Shown here: piece after piece, positions 1 through 5,937 of the stretch
How the letters are laid out: every line of letters starts with the position of its first letter
How positions within the stretch are numbered: position 1 is the stretch's first letter
Origin: Tissierellia bacterium
GTDB taxonomy: Bacteria > Bacillota > Clostridia > Tissierellales > Dethiosulfatibacteraceae
DNA length: 9,726 bases
NCBI GenBank assembly: GCA_007116605.1
Contig: SKID01000280.1
Location: 1-9,726, forward strand
Direction of reading: 5' to 3'
Program-made: the position numbers and the translations under genes
Notes under the pieces: generated by a model
Database searches by the model: none
What the model was told of the DNA's origin: nothing
The model's input: only the letters and a program-made list of their open reading frames with translations

Positions 1-494
1 AAATAAATCTTTTCCACTCGATTACTTCGCATCTCTTCAGAAACGATATGATGCACATAGGGATTTTTTGCAATCATCAAGACCCCACTGGTGTTCATGT
101 CTAATCTATTTATAAACCTCACTTTTCTTTTCAATTTTATTTGATCAAAATAATGTGCCACGCGATTGGCAACCGTATCATCAATATGTGTTTTTGTTGG
201 ATGAACGACCTGATAAGGTTCTTTATCTATGACTAACAAATCCATATCTTCATACAAAATACTAAGGGTACTCTGGTTTCTAGGGATGTCCTCATATTCA
301 TCCAAAAAATCGATTTTAATTGAGTCATGAAGATTTATTTTTTGATGAAGTATTGCTTGCTGGTTGTTAACTGACACCAATCCTTCTTTTTCTAGTTTTT
401 GTAATAACCGAAAGGAAAACTTGTAGTATTTTCCTAGAAAATCTCTCACGCTGTAACCTTCTTGATGAACGGTAAATTGAAAAGTATCTTTCAT
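1..494 (-). CDS. RluA-family 23S rRNA/tRNA pseudouridine synthase, N-terminal part (runs off the window)
   Basis: The gene reads from an ATG at 494 to the left edge, giving 164 codons; the C-terminal half is missing. Residues about 12-64 look like an S4-like RNA-binding region. The catalytic domain then begins with 'ILYEDMDLLVIDKEPYQVVHP' (79-99). The family signature RLDMNTSG (130-137) carries the catalytic aspartate D132, within the RLDxxTSG consensus. The family isomerises uridine to pseudouridine in structured RNA in the cytoplasm; which uridine (RluC-, RluD- or YlyB/YjbO-like) cannot be decided from this part. The start is supported by AGAGG about nine bases upstream. It is divergent from nadK with an 89-base gap. 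As I recall, in Bacillus a synthase of this family (yjbO) lies beside the NAD kinase gene, so the pairing is familiar, but there both genes point the same way. Confidence 0.88.
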   Translation of the reverse strand, partial: MKDTFQFTVHQEGYSVRDFLGKYYKFSFRLLQKLEKEGLVSVNNQQAILHQKINLHDSIKIDFLDEYEDIPRNQSTLSILYEDMDLLVIDKEPYQVVHPTKTHIDDTVANRVAHYFDQIKLKRKVRFINRLDMNTSGVLMIAKNPYVHHIVSEEMRSNRVEKIY

Positions 495-510
495 GGATGA
501 AAACCTCTAT

Positions 511-539
511 TTGAATTTTTTTGACTTATCATATATGAT
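511..539 (+). promoter_or_regulatory. Sigma-A type promoter of nadK, overlapping a 14-base palindrome
   Basis: TTGAAT at 511-516, a 17-base spacer and TATGAT at 534-539 form a good vegetative promoter for nadK. Transcription would start near 546, about 38 bases before the ATG. The -10 element lies in a perfect palindrome, TATCATATATGATA (527-540), which therefore also places TATGAT on the minus strand, facing the pseudouridine synthase gene. No convincing minus-strand -35 is visible. The palindrome could be an operator, or simply two back-to-back -10 boxes. Confidence 0.6.
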
Positions 540-583
540 AGTAATAACTAATATCTACTAATATTCTACTACATGGAGTCCTC

Positions 584-1390
584 ATGAAAAAGAAGAAAAC
601 AATCAATATCATCCACAATCTTAATAATTACTCTCTTGAAATTGCTCAAGAATTGAAAGAAGCATTAGCTGTATATGATTTTCATCTTCCTAGTGTTTAT
701 GATCCTCATGCTGACCTCAACATATCAGTTGGTGGTGATGGTTCTTTTTTGAGAAGTCTACGCTATAACCAATTTCCAGAAATTCCAATTATTGGCATCA
801 ATACTGGTAATCTTGGCTTTTACCCAGAACTTTCTCCTGCAGATATTCCTAACTTTACAAAAGAATATATCAATGGTCATTATACCATTAATCAGATTCC
901 ACTGCTACAATGCGAGATATGTTCTGAAAATAAAATTCATACTGTCTATGCCCTTAACGATATTGCTTTAAAGGGAGATCAGACAAAAACCATTCATCTA
1001 GATGTCTTTATTGATTATAATCATTTAGAAACTGTTAGTGGTGATGGCATAATCGTTTCTACTCCTATGGGTAGTTCTGCTTACAATTACTCTGCCGGTG
1101 GAAGTCTTGTATATCCTTCACTTAACACATTGCAAGTGACTCCCATAGCTCCACTTAATTCAAATGCGTATCGATGTTTATCTTCCAGTGTTATTGTACC
1201 CCCTGAACTTCATATTGTCATTGTACCTGAGTATAAGTATATTGAAAAAGTCGTCTTCAGTTTAGATGGTGAACAAGTTAACTTTGATAAAGTCACCCAT
1301 GCAAATTTTTCCCTTTCTGATAAGTGTATCAACATGTTAAGTCTTGGTACTTTTAATTATTGGAAGGTCATCAAAGAAAAATTTCTTTAA
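584..1390 (+). CDS. nadK: NAD kinase (short bacterial form)
   Basis: ATP-dependent (or polyphosphate-dependent) phosphorylation of NAD to NADP in the cytosol. At 268 aa it has the usual length of the short Firmicute form. Visible motifs are GGDGSFLRS (50-58, catalytic aspartate D52), NTGNLGF (73-79), ALND (123-126, the place of the usual NE pair, here with Asp instead of Glu), SGDGIIVSTPMGSSAY (152-167, matching the family SGDG...TPTGSTAY block with Met and Ser substitutions) and LDGEQV (227-232). The ATG is preceded by TGGAG six bases upstream and by a good promoter. The N-terminus lacks the longer regulatory extension seen in some bacteria. It is divergent from the pseudouridine synthase and convergent with oadA, so it is probably monocistronic. 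The Asp in place of Glu is conservative and does not suggest loss of activity. Confidence 0.93.
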   Translation: MKKKKTINIIHNLNNYSLEIAQELKEALAVYDFHLPSVYDPHADLNISVGGDGSFLRSLRYNQFPEIPIIGINTGNLGFYPELSPADIPNFTKEYINGHYTINQIPLLQCEICSENKIHTVYALNDIALKGDQTKTIHLDVFIDYNHLETVSGDGIIVSTPMGSSAYNYSAGGSLVYPSLNTLQVTPIAPLNSNAYRCLSSSVIVPPELHIVIVPEYKYIEKVVFSLDGEQVNFDKVTHANFSLSDKCINMLSLGTFNYWKVIKEKFL

Positions 1391-1540
1391 ACTCTATAGG
1401 TCTTTTGTCTTGATATGGCACATTAAAACAGCCACAGAATTTTAGAAACCCTTATCCAGGAGTTTTACACTCCTAATCACGTAAGTATGGTAGTAAACGC
1501 CTTTTAGTATTGCCAGTCATCAGACAATTTTTAGTAAAAT

Positions 1541-1590
1541 GCCCCATAAATCATAAAACATTAACCACTATGTTTTATGATTCATGGGGC
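1541..1590. terminator. 20-bp bidirectional hairpin between nadK and oadA
   Basis: The arms 1541-1560 and 1571-1590 are complementary over 20 positions with one exception, around a ten-base loop. In a minus-strand transcript (from oadA) the odd position becomes a G-U wobble and the hairpin is followed by ATTTTACTAAAAATT. In a plus-strand transcript (from nadK) that position is an A-C mismatch and the tail is TTATCATGTTTTT. It can end both convergent transcripts but fits the oadA side slightly better. The rest of 1391-1704 holds no gene. Two short hairpins there lack a U-tract: 1458-1474 (AGGAGT/ACTCCT) and 1684-1699 (ATCATC/GATGAT, just after the oadA stop). Confidence 0.65.
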
Positions 1591-1704
1591 TTATCATGTT
1601 TTTACTCTAATAACAAACATTAACAGGGTTCTTTCTTTCAAATGACGTATCATAGACCAAATAAACCTTAGAGACCCTTAGCCATCATCAGCGGATGATA
1701 TCAT

Positions 1705-3078
1705 TTAAACAACGATCCCTTCTGCTTGATCATATTGCTCTAACTTTCTGTTCTCCATAAACTCTTTTGCAACTTGTGGGAACAAAACATAAGATAATAC
1801 ATCTTCAGTAGATTCTGCCAAAGTTCCAATTTCTTCTTGTGCTTTTTCTATTTCGTTTTCAAGTAAATCTGCTGGTCTGATAGTAATTACTTCATCATCT
1901 CCGATAATTTTCTTTCTAATTTCATCAGAAATAGGTGCCGGTGACTTTCCATACAAACCTTTAACGTATCTTTTTATTTCAACAGGCACCATTTTGTATC
2001 TTTCGCCTGTGATCACATTAAAGACCGCTTGCGTTCCTACCATTTGGCTCATGGGTGTTACTAAAGGTGGAAAACCTAAATCCTCTCTAACTTTTGGAAT
2101 CTCTCGTAATACGGTTTCAAACTTATCCTCAGCATTAAGCGCCTTAAGTTGGGAAATCAAGTTGGACAACATCCCACCTGGCACTTGATACAGTAAAGTT
2201 CTTGGTTCTAAAAACAAGACTTTTGGACTGAGTATGCCCTCGTTTAAATACTGATCTCTCACCACTTTAAAATGGTCTGCAATTTCATGAAGTTTTAAAA
2301 TATCTAAATCAGTCTCATATTCAGTTCCAGCTAAAGTTTCTACAATCGTTTCTGTTGGTGGCTGACTTGTTCCTGATGAGAAAGGCGATATTGCTGTATC
2401 GACAATATCAGCTCCTGCCTCAATCGCTTTTAAAACTGTCATGGACGCAACACCACTTGTACAGTGATTATGTAATTCAATCGGTAAATCTGTCACATTT
2501 TTTATCGCTTTTATAAAATGGTATGCATCATAAGGCTTCAAAATACCGGACATATCTTTAATACAAACTGAGTCTGCACCCATCTTTTCCAAGTCTTGAA
2601 TTAATTGCACGAAATAATCAACATTGTGGACTCTACTAGTCGCATATGAAATTGCAATCTGACAATGTCCGCCTTCTGCCTTAATCACATCCATAGATTT
2701 TTGCATATTACGTGGATCATTTAGAGCATCAAAAACACGGATAATATCAATCCCATTTTTTATCGCTTTTTTAATGAATTCTTCAACCACATCGTCAGCA
2801 TAATGGCGATATCCTAATAGGTTTTGCCCTCTCAACAACATTTGTAACTTTGTATTTTTTACATGTTTTCTTATGGTTCTTAATCTTTCCCATGGATCTT
2901 CATTAAGAAATCTTAAACAAGCATCAAAGGTAGCACCACCCCAAACTTCCATGGCGTGATAGCCTACTTGATCCATCTTTTCTAGCACTGGCAACATTTC
3001 TTCCGTCTTCATACGAGTTGCAATCAATGACTGATGGCCATCTCTTAATGCTGTTTCAGTAATTTTTACTTTTCTCAT
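1705..3078 (-). CDS. oadA: Oxaloacetate decarboxylase alpha subunit / pyruvate carboxylase subunit B carboxyltransferase, without biotin domain
   Basis: This is a DRE-TIM metallolyase-type carboxyltransferase. The family moves a carboxyl group between oxaloacetate/pyruvate and biotin carried on a partner protein. Motifs are LRDGHQS (11-17, metal-binding D13), WGGATFDACLRFL (46-58), RGQNLLGYRHYADD (83-96), CIKDMSG (172-178, the lysine K174 that is carboxylated in this family) and ELHNHCTSG (201-209, metal ligands H203 and H205). The PYC_OADA conserved region follows (PGGMLSNL, 300-307) up to about residue 430. The protein ends at 457 aa with no lysine-bearing biotinyl domain of the AMKM type, so it needs a separate biotin carrier; full-length OadA proteins are near 590 aa. 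No carrier, beta or gamma subunit gene is in the window. AAGGAAGG lies five bases before the ATG. Decarboxylase and pyruvate-carboxylase-B roles cannot be separated by sequence alone. Confidence 0.9.
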   Translation of the reverse strand: MRKVKITETALRDGHQSLIATRMKTEEMLPVLEKMDQVGYHAMEVWGGATFDACLRFLNEDPWERLRTIRKHVKNTKLQMLLRGQNLLGYRHYADDVVEEFIKKAIKNGIDIIRVFDALNDPRNMQKSMDVIKAEGGHCQIAISYATSRVHNVDYFVQLIQDLEKMGADSVCIKDMSGILKPYDAYHFIKAIKNVTDLPIELHNHCTSGVASMTVLKAIEAGADIVDTAISPFSSGTSQPPTETIVETLAGTEYETDLDILKLHEIADHFKVVRDQYLNEGILSPKVLFLEPRTLLYQVPGGMLSNLISQLKALNAEDKFETVLREIPKVREDLGFPPLVTPMSQMVGTQAVFNVITGERYKMVPVEIKRYVKGLYGKSPAPISDEIRKKIIGDDEVITIRPADLLENEIEKAQEEIGTLAESTEDVLSYVLFPQVAKEFMENRKLEQYDQAEGIVV

Positions 3079-3105
3079 TATAACCTTCCTTTTTTTCTAT
3101 TTGCC

Positions 3106-3156
3106 AGAAAACCTTTTCAGTTTACGGTTTGATAAAATTAAAGCTTTTGGTTTTCT
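3106..3156 (-). promoter_or_regulatory. Inverted repeat in the leader of oadA
   Basis: AGAAAACC (3106-3113) and GGTTTTCT (3149-3156) are perfect inverted repeats 35 bases apart, ending about 28 bases upstream of the oadA ATG. In the oadA mRNA they could form an eight-pair stem just before the ribosome binding site. I found no convincing oadA promoter in this AT-rich spacer, so its position relative to the transcript start is unknown. Confidence 0.25.
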
Positions 3157-3172
3157 ATAATTAAGTTAATTG

Positions 3173-3202
3173 TTGATACTCTTAATAATATTATGTTATA
3201 AT
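3173..3202 (+). promoter_or_regulatory. Sigma-A promoter of the Lrp/AsnC regulator gene
   Basis: TTGATA (3173-3178), an 18-base spacer and a perfect TATAAT (3197-3202) predict a start near 3209. That leaves an untranslated leader of about 120 bases before the ATG at 3332. The leader contains the inverted repeat at 3229-3265. Confidence 0.6.
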
Positions 3203-3228
3203 AAATTAGTTTGTTATGCTCATCTTAA

Positions 3229-3265
3229 CATTAACTCATTTTTTTTTAAATATATCGAGTTAATG
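3229..3265 (+). repeat. Perfect 9-bp inverted repeat in the regulator leader, candidate operator or mRNA stem
   Basis: CATTAACTC (3229-3237) and GAGTTAATG (3257-3265) are exact inverted repeats around a 19-base T/A-rich spacer, a 28-base centre-to-centre distance. A second, smaller inverted repeat, AATGC/GCATT (3268-3283), follows. Lrp/AsnC proteins commonly bind spaced AT-rich palindromic sites and regulate their own genes, so an autoregulatory operator is plausible but not shown. In RNA it would be a stem downstream of the predicted start site. Confidence 0.35.
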
Positions 3266-3331
3266 AAAATGCGTCGTTGCATTAATATTGTATTGTTATT
3301 TTGCATATAAATTTATTTTAAGAGGTGATTT

Positions 3332-3757
3332 ATGGATTATACAGATTTTAAGATTATTGAAACTTTACAAAAAGACGGTCGTATCTCCATGAAGGATTTA
3401 TCTAAAATTGTTGCCTTAAGTCCTCCAGCTACTGCAGAAAGAGTCCGTCGTTTGGAGGAAAGCGGAATTATTAATAGTTACAAGGCCATTGTGAACAGTG
3501 ATAAAATTGGCAAGCCCATCCGTGTATTTATTAATGTAGCTATGAAGTCTGATAATTTGACCAAATTCATTGAATTTGCAGAAAAAACTGAAGAGATTGT
3601 AGAATGTTACCATGTCACCGGACCTTATAGCATGATTTTAAAAGCACATCTGAAGCAAATGTCAGATTTAGAATTTTTAGTAGGTCGTGTTCAAGCTTAT
3701 GGCAACACTGAAACTTATATTATTATGTCTAGTCCAGTGGAAAACAAACCCATATAA
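3332..3757 (+). CDS. Lrp/AsnC-family transcriptional regulator
   Basis: At 141 aa it is slightly shorter than typical Lrp (about 150-165). Residues 3-47 form the winged helix-turn-helix (IIETLQKDGRISMKDLSKIV), with the likely recognition helix at SPPATAERVRRLEE (30-43). Residues about 60-135 form the RAM ligand-binding/oligomerisation domain, with VTGPYSMILKA (95-105) where Lrp proteins carry a G-[DE]-Y-D-type effector loop. Family members sense amino acids or related small molecules and form octamers that wrap DNA; the effector here is unknown. AGAGGTGA lies just upstream of the ATG, under a strong promoter. It is divergent from oadA across 253 bases, so it may control itself and oadA, which would link carboxylation of pyruvate to amino acid status. 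That regulatory link is inferred from position only. Confidence 0.88.
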   Translation: MDYTDFKIIETLQKDGRISMKDLSKIVALSPPATAERVRRLEESGIINSYKAIVNSDKIGKPIRVFINVAMKSDNLTKFIEFAEKTEEIVECYHVTGPYSMILKAHLKQMSDLEFLVGRVQAYGNTETYIIMSSPVENKPI

Positions 3758-3806
3758 AAAAAAGCATTTGGTACACCTGAAAACCCAGGATATCAAATGC
3801 TTTTTT
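3756..3806. terminator. Shared bidirectional terminator embedding both stop codons
   Basis: The stem pairs GCATTTG (3764-3770) with CAAATGC (3794-3800) and is extended by A-tract/T-tract pairing. An inner CCTG/CAGG stem (3776-3779, 3786-3789) completes it. It is preceded by eight A and followed by six T, so it works in both directions. The TAA of the Lrp/AsnC gene (3755-3757) runs into the left A-tract, and the TAA of the convergent DUF5317 gene (3805-3807, minus) lies in the right T-tract. The intergenic region is just this hairpin. Confidence 0.8.
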
Positions 3807-4365
3807 AACGAGATTCTTCTTGAATAAACCAACCAAATCCTATGACCAAAAAAATATCCCCTATGCTAATAGATTTTTCAATGGGATATCGGCTTCGTGA
3901 CATAATAATATCTCCTAACCACTTAATTCTAGTTGATTCTGTCATTAGCGTATGCACTAAATCATTTCCTGTAGCTAAATAGGCATAACTACTGGCATAA
4001 TTGACATGGTCTATTGGTAAATACACCGGCATTTTCATTCCATTTGCAAGAATAACTATAAAGTTCATCATTGCTCCGAGAAAAAACACTTTCATATAGC
4101 TTTTTTCAATATCCAATAGGATTCCAATAAGGATAAGTTGGTAGCTAAACATGTGAACCCATGGATAGATCCATCTCAACCATTGAGTTACTTGTGCATT
4201 GACAGCAATGAGTATCAACCCATGAAATAAAAACTGCAATAAAAAAGCGATAGCAAACAATAGCAACCCTTTGATCTGGGCCTCTCCTATTTTTTTTAAA
4301 TCTTTTTTGCGGTATATGGCCCACAATGCAGACAGTACCAGCATAAATATTATTTCATGTATCAT
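3805..4365 (-). CDS. DUF5317 family integral membrane protein
   Basis: This 186-aa hydrophobic protein has probable membrane segments near residues 2-18, 33-55, 70-84, 91-107 and 167-181. It matches what I know of DUF5317: the loop NGMKMPV (108-114), then WLGDIIM (149-155) and SIGDIFLVIGF (167-177) before the last segment. The biochemical function of the family is not established. It follows the HD-GYP gene directly: that gene's TAG lies in TAGAGGAATTTCGATG, so the ribosome binding site for this protein overlaps the upstream stop codon and the two are probably translationally coupled. The context suggests it works with, or is co-expressed for, the HD-GYP membrane protein. The gene ends inside a shared terminator. 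Confidence 0.75.
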   Translation of the reverse strand: MIHEIIFMLVLSALWAIYRKKDLKKIGEAQIKGLLLFAIAFLLQFLFHGLILIAVNAQVTQWLRWIYPWVHMFSYQLILIGILLDIEKSYMKVFFLGAMMNFIVILANGMKMPVYLPIDHVNYASSYAYLATGNDLVHTLMTESTRIKWLGDIIMSRSRYPIEKSISIGDIFLVIGFGWFIQEESR

Positions 4366-4375
4366 CGAAATTCCT

Positions 4376-5647
4376 CTATTCTAAATCCATTGCGTGATGT
4401 GTACTCAATGCAAGGATGGCCTTTTCAATAATATGGGGGTTAAACTGAATGCCAGCATTTTTCCTTAATTCTTCAAAAGCTTCATTGTGGGATAATGCTT
4501 CTCGATAAGGCCGATCAGTCGTCATGGCATCAAATGCATCTGCTATTGTTAAAACTGTCGTTTCAAGAGGAATTTCCTCTTTTTTCAATCCATCTGGATA
4601 CCCTGTCCCATCCCACTTCTCATGATGGTGTTTAACCACATCCATGACTTCCTTCAAAAATCCAATATCTTTAATAATATCATAGCCAATGGATGGATGA
4701 TTTCTAATCACCTCTAATTCTAAATCTGTTAATCGTCCTTGTTTATTTAAAATATGATCATCAATCCCAATCTTACCAATATCATGCAACAAGGCAGCAT
4801 TTTTAAGTCTTTCTATCTTTTTCGCACTTAAATTAATTTCTGTACCTATAGCTACCGCATATTTACCTACACGATTAGCATGGCCACTGGTATAAGGATC
4901 CTTTGCCTCAATGGTGTTGATAAGGGCTTTCACTGTATCATAGTAATTTTTTCTCATATCCACATACAGTTTAAATGAATATCTAGAAAGCATTAGCGGA
5001 ATAAAGAACAAAACAACTGCCCCTGGGCCATAATTATTATAAGATACTGCCACTATGATTCCTAAAAGTCCCACAGCTAAAACATTGAGTATTGTTCCCC
5101 TAAAATTATCATACCATGTATAAAAAAACTTTCCTCCATCCAGGGAAATAATTAAAGCTGTCATTAGAAAAGTATTAAAAAAACCAAAAGTCAGCATTGA
5201 TAAAGTCACAGAAATGGGATCCACTTCTCCAAAAGTTATAAATCGAGTATGTAAATTAACATAGACTAATCCAGACATAGCCGTATAAATTGTATTTTGA
5301 GAAATATTAAAGGCTGTTTTAAAGATAGGTGTATTAAAAATATGGACATACCCTCTTTTGTCATCATGGGTTCTTGATAATACAATTCCCAATACGCTCA
5401 CAATTACAGCAGTCAGGGGTCCTTCTAAAATAATCGCTGCAAAAGTAATGGCAAAAGCAACCGTTACCGCACCTACTCCTGGCAATTTCACGTAGAAAGT
5501 CTCAGAAATAGCGGCTAAAACACCTAATACTAAAACCATCATCCAATCATTCACACTGTGTTCCATGACTAAATACGCCACCAACACTAAAGCTATCAGG
5601 GATAATGAAATAACATATCTTTGAGTTTTTTGAGGGATTGTTGACAT
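4376..5647 (-). CDS. Membrane-anchored HD-GYP domain protein (predicted cyclic di-GMP phosphodiesterase)
   Basis: This 423-aa protein has two parts. Residues 1 to about 225 are an integral membrane sensor region with about seven hydrophobic stretches (for example 10-28, 58-93, 145-168, 186-221). Residues about 235-415 form a complete HD-GYP domain. Metal and signature residues are all present: TSGHANRV (H256), LLHDIGKIG (H288, D289), NHP (H317), VKHHHEKWDGTGYPDG (H340-H342 and the GYP motif at 349-351) and IADAFDAMT (D370). The family hydrolyses cyclic di-GMP to GMP or pGpG; some members act on related cyclic dinucleotides. The intact GYP triad argues for activity. No GGDEF, PAS or HAMP domain is visible. 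AAAGGAG lies before the ATG. Just upstream are a 7-bp hairpin (AGGCAGT/ACTGCCT, 5681-5700) and the micro-ORF region. Confidence 0.9.
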   Translation of the reverse strand: MSTIPQKTQRYVISLSLIALVLVAYLVMEHSVNDWMMVLVLGVLAAISETFYVKLPGVGAVTVAFAITFAAIILEGPLTAVIVSVLGIVLSRTHDDKRGYVHIFNTPIFKTAFNISQNTIYTAMSGLVYVNLHTRFITFGEVDPISVTLSMLTFGFFNTFLMTALIISLDGGKFFYTWYDNFRGTILNVLAVGLLGIIVAVSYNNYGPGAVVLFFIPLMLSRYSFKLYVDMRKNYYDTVKALINTIEAKDPYTSGHANRVGKYAVAIGTEINLSAKKIERLKNAALLHDIGKIGIDDHILNKQGRLTDLELEVIRNHPSIGYDIIKDIGFLKEVMDVVKHHHEKWDGTGYPDGLKKEEIPLETTVLTIADAFDAMTTDRPYREALSHNEAFEELRKNAGIQFNPHIIEKAILALSTHHAMDLE

Positions 5648-5680
5648 GAATGACTCCTTTAAACAAATTGCCAGAGATAT

Positions 5681-5700
5681 AGGCAGTTATACCACTGCCT
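5681..5700 (-). promoter_or_regulatory. 7-bp hairpin in the leader of the HD-GYP gene
   Basis: AGGCAGT (5681-5687) and ACTGCCT (5694-5700) are perfect inverted repeats around a six-base loop, 34 bases before the HD-GYP start codon. It has no U-tract in either direction, so it is not an ordinary terminator. It could be an operator or a leader stem. I searched this leader by eye for the conserved blocks of the class I and class II cyclic di-GMP riboswitches and did not find them. Confidence 0.3.
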
Positions 5701-5760
5701 ACCATTTAATATGCCAATCAACTAGACATATCATAAAAAAGGCCGGTTGTATTGCTTATT

Positions 5761-5841
5761 TTATACCCACTTGTATCCAGCGCCACTTGCCAAAACAAGT
5801 GCCAAAATAGAAATTAATACAGCTATTATTCTTCTTTTCAT
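5761..5841 (-). CDS. Small predicted single-pass membrane peptide, 26 aa
   Basis: I do not recognise this peptide. It starts MKRRIIAVLISILALVLASG (1-20) and ends AGYKWV, that is, a basic N-terminus, about 16 hydrophobic residues and a short polar/aromatic tail. This is the pattern of small bacterial membrane proteins. The start has an excellent ribosome binding site, AAAGGAGG seven bases before the ATG. It lies on the same strand as its neighbours, 96 bases after the stop of the unrecognised cytosolic protein gene and 113 bases before the HD-GYP gene, so it may be co-transcribed with both. The ribosome binding site is locked in a strong hairpin. It could be a leader peptide, a regulator of the adjacent membrane proteins, a type I toxin-like peptide or a chance ORF. 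It is too short for homology to be judged by eye. Confidence 0.55.
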   Translation of the reverse strand: MKRRIIAVLISILALVLASGAGYKWV

Positions 5842-5894
5842 GATATAGCCTCCTTTAGGTTCTCTGCTCTTCCGCTAAAGAAGCAGGCTATATC
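5842..5894 (-). promoter_or_regulatory. Hairpin that sequesters the ribosome binding site of the micro-ORF
   Basis: In the minus-strand RNA, GATATAGCCT (5894-5885) pairs perfectly with AGGCTATATC (5851-5842), which abuts the ATG. Inside it, CTTTAG (5880-5875) pairs with CTAAAG (5858-5853). Only a small asymmetric bulge separates the two helices. The ribosome binding site AAAGGAGG (5856-5849) and the whole spacer to the start codon are thus base-paired except for one G. Such a fold would keep translation off unless something opens it: temperature, a ligand, a small RNA or a translating upstream ribosome. No known riboswitch class was recognised. The element TTAGCGGA occurs twice, at 5898-5905 and 5871-5878, the second copy in the loop side. 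Confidence 0.55.
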
Positions 5895-5937
5895 CGCTCC
5901 GCTAATGTGTTAAAAAAAGTACTCCGGCCTTTCCATG

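Larger units (their letters stand above)
5738..5932 (-). repeat. Long-range inverted repeat enclosing the micro-ORF unit
   Basis: AAAGGCCGG (5738-5746) and CCGGCCTTT (5924-5932) are perfect 9-bp inverted repeats. In a minus-strand transcript the 3' arm is followed by a six-U run (positions 5740-5735). The segment they enclose contains the leader hairpin and the 26-codon ORF, and a further local stem CACTTG/CAAGTG falls inside the ORF near 5784-5801. The layout resembles a roughly 195-base structured transcript closed by a GC-rich stem with a terminator-like tail. Chance pairing of a nine-base GC-rich word cannot be excluded. Confidence 0.4.

Noticed and set aside
1458..1474. AGGAGT/ACTCCT hairpin as the nadK terminator
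   Set aside because: The six-pair stem has no U-tract on either strand. The 20-bp hairpin at 1541-1590 is the better candidate.
1994..2188. Plus-strand open frame opposite oadA
   Set aside because: It lies inside well-conserved oadA coding sequence and has low-complexity shadow composition.
5648..5937. Cyclic di-GMP riboswitch upstream of the HD-GYP gene
   Set aside because: The position is suggestive, but the conserved blocks of the known class I and class II aptamers were not found by eye on the minus strand.
5914..5937. GGCCGGAGTAC followed by seven T as a terminator of the uncharacterised protein gene
   Set aside because: The U-tract is present but no stable local stem precedes it. The GGCCGG word pairs better with CCGGCC about 180 bases downstream.
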